Shown in pieces: positions 6,502-8,852 of a stretch of 8,852 nucleotides of DNA. Every line of letters begins with the position of its first letter. Position 1 is the stretch's first letter. The translations under genes were made by a program, and so were the position numbers. Source of the stretch: an uncultured Asticcacaulis sp. (GTDB taxonomy: Bacteria; Pseudomonadota; Alphaproteobacteria; Caulobacterales; Caulobacteraceae); assembly GCA_946480125.1 (NCBI GenBank), contig CAMLIY010000126.1:1-8852 (forward strand), read 5' to 3'. Below the pieces are notes generated by a model. The model was not told where the DNA came from. It ran no database searches and saw only the letters and a program-made list of their open reading frames with translations.

Positions 6502-7273
6502 GGTCTTCCGAGATCAGGCCGGGTCCGAACAGACGGGCCGCTTCCGCGTGTATCCAGGCGCTGGCGCAGGCGGCGTCGAAGACATCCATGCCCTGCGCTA
6601 TCAGCCCGCCGGCGAAGCCCGCCAGCACATCACCGGAACCGGCTGTGGCCAGGGTCGGCGGGGCGCCGCGGTTGATGACGAGGCGGCCATCCGGCGCCGC
6701 CACGACCGTATCGCGGCCTTTCAGCAGAACAACCGCGCTGCTGGCCTTTGCCGCCCGTAAAGCATCGCCTTCGCGATTTGTAACCTTGCCGAACAGCCGC
6801 GCAAATTCGCCTTCATGCGGCGTCAGCAGAACCCGTGAGCGGATGGCGCTGAAAAGCTCTGTCGGGGAGTCCTTGAAAACCGTCAGGGCGTCGGCATCGA
6901 GCACGCAGGCTTTTGGGGACGTGAGTGCCGCCAGCACAAACGCCTTGGTGCGCTCATTGACGCCGGACGCCGGTCCCATGATGACGGCGGTAATGCGGGG
7001 ATCGCTGATCAGTTCCGCAAAGGCGGCTTCGTCCTTCACCGGCTTGGTCATGATCGCTTCCAGCGCGTTGGCATAGACGATCGTGCTCGACGGATCGCAG
7101 GCCACGCTGACCAGTCCGGCGCCGATACGCAAAGCTGCGCGCCCCGCCAGCCGTGCCGCACCGGTACTTGCCACTGGTCCGCCGAGCACAACACAGTGGC
7201 CGCGATCATACTTGCTGCCCTCGGTCTTGAGCGCGGGCAGGGCGGAAAGCCAAAGATCGGGCGAATTATCCAT
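6458..7273 (-). CDS. nnrD: ADP-dependent NAD(P)H-hydrate dehydratase, stand-alone (NnrD / YjeF C-terminal domain)
   Basis: Metabolite-repair enzyme that dehydrates damaged S-NADHX and S-NADPHX back to NADH and NADPH, using ADP in bacteria. The 271 residues show the ribokinase-like family order: KYDRGHCVVLGG (21-32), GAARLAGRAALRIGAG (38-53), LDADAL (125-130), TPHEGEFARL (151-160), LLKGRDTV (183-190), and the nucleotide-binding and catalytic block TAGSGDVLAG (210-219) with Asp215. In many bacteria this domain is fused behind the NAD(P)HX epimerase NnrE; here only the dehydratase is present and no epimerase domain lies in the adjacent DNA, so the epimerase must be elsewhere if present. ATG 7273 has AAGGA six bases upstream. 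The stop lies 44 bases inside the convergent membrane protein gene. It follows the HEXXH gene on the same strand after a 119-bp gap. Confidence 0.94.
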   Translation of the reverse strand: MDNSPDLWLSALPALKTEGSKYDRGHCVVLGGPVASTGAARLAGRAALRIGAGLVSVACDPSSTIVYANALEAIMTKPVKDEAAFAELISDPRITAVIMGPASGVNERTKAFVLAALTSPKACVLDADALTVFKDSPTELFSAIRSRVLLTPHEGEFARLFGKVTNREGDALRAAKASSAVVLLKGRDTVVAAPDGRLVINRGAPPTLATAGSGDVLAGFAGGLIAQGMDVFDAACASAWIHAEAARLFGPGLISEDLSEIVPQVLRQLGR

Positions 7274-7316
7274 CCTATATCCTTATACCTCCCAGACTCG
7301 TCGGGGTTTGGCGTCA

Positions 7317-7335
7317 GCGAAAGTATAGCTTTCGC
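7317..7335. repeat. 7-bp hairpin upstream of nnrD
   Basis: GCGAAAG (7317-7323) and CTTTCGC (7329-7335) form a perfect stem with a 5-base loop, 43 bases upstream of the nnrD start. It is an even dyad of 19 bases and could be an operator, part of the nnrD leader RNA, or a weak terminator for the upstream gene. No T-run follows. Confidence 0.4.
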
Positions 7336-7345
7336 AAGCCATGGG

Positions 7346-7381
7346 ACCATCCGGCGTAACCTTTAGGCGAAGACGGATGGT
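7346..7381. repeat. 8-bp inverted repeat after the HEXXH gene
   Basis: ACCATCCG (7346-7353) and CGGATGGT (7374-7381) are perfect inverted copies with a 20-base loop. The pair begins 11 bases beyond the stop codon of the HEXXH gene (read on the minus strand), the usual place for a terminator stem, but lacks a T-run. Together with the hairpin at 7317-7335 it fills much of the 119-bp gap before nnrD. Confidence 0.4.
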
Positions 7382-7392
7382 GGTGGGGTATC

Positions 7393-7857
7393 TTACTTTA
7401 CAAAAGACAGTATTGCTTCCAGCGCCGGGATATTAACCTCACTATATCTTGGTGCCAGTCGCGCATGGAGGCGCATCCAGTCCTCCATCATCGCCGCCTG
7501 CTGCTCATAACCGTAATCAACATAGGCCCGGCCATCTAACTTATAATGATACTGTCCGCGTTCGCGTAAGATATAGTGCCAAAGTGTCATGCCGGTCTCA
7601 TATTGCCAGACATGGACCAGTTCGTGGGCCAGCAGGCTCATGGCGACGGCATTGCCGCTCATATCCGCCGGCAGGTGTGGCCAGAAAATCCGCCGGCCCC
7701 GCACCACGATCTGCGGTCCGCGCCCCACGAGCCGCGCCAGGTAGGATACCCAGTGGTGCCCATCGACAAGTCGCACCTCGGCAAAGGGCACGACGTCCAG
7801 CAGTCCCGTCGGCAGGGCATTGATCTCGGCAGCGGTGAGCGGACGCATTTGAACCAT
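7393..7857 (-). CDS. Putative small zinc metalloprotein with HEXXH motif (resembles 'vgr related'/DUF4157-like proteins)
   Basis: The 154 residues carry HELVH (78-82), the zinc-binding motif of gluzincin-type peptidases, preceded by AMSLLA and followed by VWQYETG. A later YGYEQQA places Glu118 as a possible third ligand. From memory this layout (RPLTAAEI near the start, the HE..HVWQ motif, then YG.EQQA) recurs in small alphaproteobacterial proteins annotated 'vgr related protein' or DUF4157-like; peptidase activity is not shown for them to my knowledge. No signal peptide or membrane helix is evident. The frame stays open to 8019, but that would run through the dctA start region, so ATG 7857 is preferred although its ribosome binding site is weak; ATG 7848 is an alternative. 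It is transcribed away from dctA and towards nnrD. Substrate and role are unknown. Confidence 0.8.
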   Translation of the reverse strand: MVQMRPLTAAEINALPTGLLDVVPFAEVRLVDGHHWVSYLARLVGRGPQIVVRGRRIFWPHLPADMSGNAVAMSLLAHELVHVWQYETGMTLWHYILRERGQYHYKLDGRAYVDYGYEQQAAMMEDWMRLHARLAPRYSEVNIPALEAILSFVK

Positions 7858-7911
7858 TGTGACGAAGCCTAACCGCTTATACAGTGTCCGCCAATGATAA
7901 ACGGGGCGGTC
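7858..7911. promoter_or_regulatory. 54-bp divergent spacer between the HEXXH gene and dctA
   Basis: Both genes must be driven from this short spacer or from within each other's 5' ends. A TATA-rich core (CTTATACAG, 7876-7884) sits near its middle. For dctA, TTGTGA (7857-7862) and TATACA (7878-7883) give a weak pair with a short 15-base spacer. TATAAG can be read on the other strand as a -10 box without a good -35. The assignment is tentative. Confidence 0.3.
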
Positions 7912-8852
7912 ATGCCAGAGAATAAGAAACCCTTCTATCGACACCTTTATGTGCAGGTACTGTTCGGCGTGGTGATTGGTGCGGTCATCGGGTTGATCTG
8001 GCCGGAGGTGGCGGCGCAAGGCTGGGTCAAGGCGTTGGGCGACGGCTTCGTCAAGCTGATCAAGATGACCATTGCTGTGCTGATCTTCTGCACGGTGGTT
8101 TCAGGCATAGGCCAGGTGGCCGAGGCGAAGCAGGTCGGGCGCGTTGGCGTCAAGGCCATCGCTTATTTCGAGGTCATCTCCACCTTTGCGCTGGTGCTGG
8201 GTCTGATCATCGCCAATGTCATCCGGCCGGGCGCCGGGATGCACGCCGCCGGCAATGCCGCCGCTGTGGCCAAATATATCGCGCCGGAAACGCACGAAAC
8301 CCTGGTCGACTTTTTCCTTCACCTGATCCCCGATACCTTCGTAAGCGGTTTTGCCGAGGGTAATATCCTCCAGGTGCTTCTGGTGGCTATCCTGACCGGC
8401 TTCGCCCTCCAGCGTATCGGTCCGCCGGTGCAGGGCATGCGAAATCTGATCGATGAGGGCACCAAGATTATTTTCGATATCATCACGATGATCATGAAAC
8501 TGGCCCCGATTGGCGCCGGCGCAGCCATGGCCTATACGATCGGTAAGTTCGGCGCTGCGGCGCTGGGCTCGCTGCTCATGCTGATCGGCACCTTCTATCT
8601 GACGGCCATTGTCTTCGTCGTGGTCGTCCTCGGCATTGTGGCCTGGATGTGCGGCTTTTCGATCTTTCGCTTTGTCGCCTATATCAAGGATGAATTGCTG
8701 ATCGTGCTCGGCACCTCGTCTTCGGAAAGCGCCCTGCCAAACCTGATGCGCAAGATGGAGGCGCTTGGCTGCTCGAAGCCGGTGGTGGGGCTGGTGATCC
8801 CGACCGGCTATTCCTTCAATCTCGATGGCACCAATATCTACATGACCCTGGC
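7912..8852 (+). CDS. dctA: C4-dicarboxylate:cation symporter DctA, 3' end missing
   Basis: Inner-membrane carrier of the DAACS (dicarboxylate/amino acid:cation symporter) family that takes up succinate, fumarate and malate for growth on TCA intermediates. About 313 of an expected 420-450 residues are present before the window ends. Matches to E. coli DctA run from the N-terminus: LGDGFVKLIKM, then FCTVVSGI, PGAGM, GNILQVLL, IIFDIITMIMKLAPIGA, the serine-rich hairpin motif GTSSSESALP (267-276), and the substrate/cation motif IPTGYSFNLDGT with Asp305. These fit DctA better than the glutamate carriers. ATG 7912 is chosen with a weak GGGG site at 7903-7906; an in-frame ATG at 7894 would add six residues but has no ribosome binding site. 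No dctBD sensor pair is seen in the window. The frame is intact to the right edge. Confidence 0.95.
   Translation, partial: MPENKKPFYRHLYVQVLFGVVIGAVIGLIWPEVAAQGWVKALGDGFVKLIKMTIAVLIFCTVVSGIGQVAEAKQVGRVGVKAIAYFEVISTFALVLGLIIANVIRPGAGMHAAGNAAAVAKYIAPETHETLVDFFLHLIPDTFVSGFAEGNILQVLLVAILTGFALQRIGPPVQGMRNLIDEGTKIIFDIITMIMKLAPIGAGAAMAYTIGKFGAAALGSLLMLIGTFYLTAIVFVVVVLGIVAWMCGFSIFRFVAYIKDELLIVLGTSSSESALPNLMRKMEALGCSKPVVGLVIPTGYSFNLDGTNIYMTL

Noticed and set aside
6429..7076. 215-codon plus-strand open frame opposite nnrD
   Set aside because: The nnrD reading has all family motifs. The plus-strand product is a Ser/Ala/Arg-rich shadow with no domain.
7858..8019. N-terminal extension of the HEXXH protein up to 8019
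   Set aside because: It would cover the start and first codons of dctA on the other strand, and the extra residues do not resemble the family. The start at 7857 fits better.

Overview
This window looks like an ordinary chromosomal stretch of a Gram-negative alphaproteobacterium. The GC content is moderate to high. Start codons mostly have AGGAG-type ribosome binding sites, and the gene content fits: an AcrB-type RND pump with a NodT-type lipoprotein channel, a DctA carrier, a low-affinity iron permease family protein, and a small HEXXH protein of a type I recall from Caulobacter relatives. A Caulobacterales member such as Asticcacaulis is a guess from protein flavour only. I see no transposase, integrase, phage gene, CRISPR array or toxin-antitoxin pair.

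Layout. Bases 1-3484 (+) hold the end of a drug-efflux operon: an RND inner-membrane pump cut by the left edge, then its outer-membrane channel lipoprotein. The periplasmic adaptor is not visible and would be expected upstream. Bases 3577-4347 (-) hold a two-gene unit: a 69-residue hydrophilic protein of unknown function, then a DJ-1/PfpI-family protein, with the first stop codon buried in the second gene's ribosome binding site. A 280-bp divergent spacer separates this unit from a low-affinity iron permease family gene (4628-5023, +), which converges on msrA (5045-5674, -).

Bases 5675-5918 carry no protein gene. They hold a plausible promoter and a leader hairpin for tRNA-Ser(GGA) at 5919-6008. 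A four-helix membrane protein of unknown function (6097-6501, +) follows, and its 3' end overlaps the 3' end of a stand-alone NAD(P)H-hydrate dehydratase gene, nnrD (6458-7273, -), by 44 bp. Next come a 119-bp gap with two inverted repeats and a small HEXXH putative metalloprotein (7393-7857, -). This diverges across a 54-bp spacer from dctA (7912 onward, +), which is cut by the right edge.

Several genes concern damage control: drug export, methionine sulfoxide repair, NAD(P)HX repair, and a PfpI-family protein possibly dealing with glycation or general stress. They sit in separate transcription units, so this is loose clustering rather than one system. I did not find a convincing new biological system. 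The most worthwhile unknowns are the 69-residue disordered protein coupled to the PfpI-family gene, the HEXXH protein beside dctA, and the convergent gene overlap.
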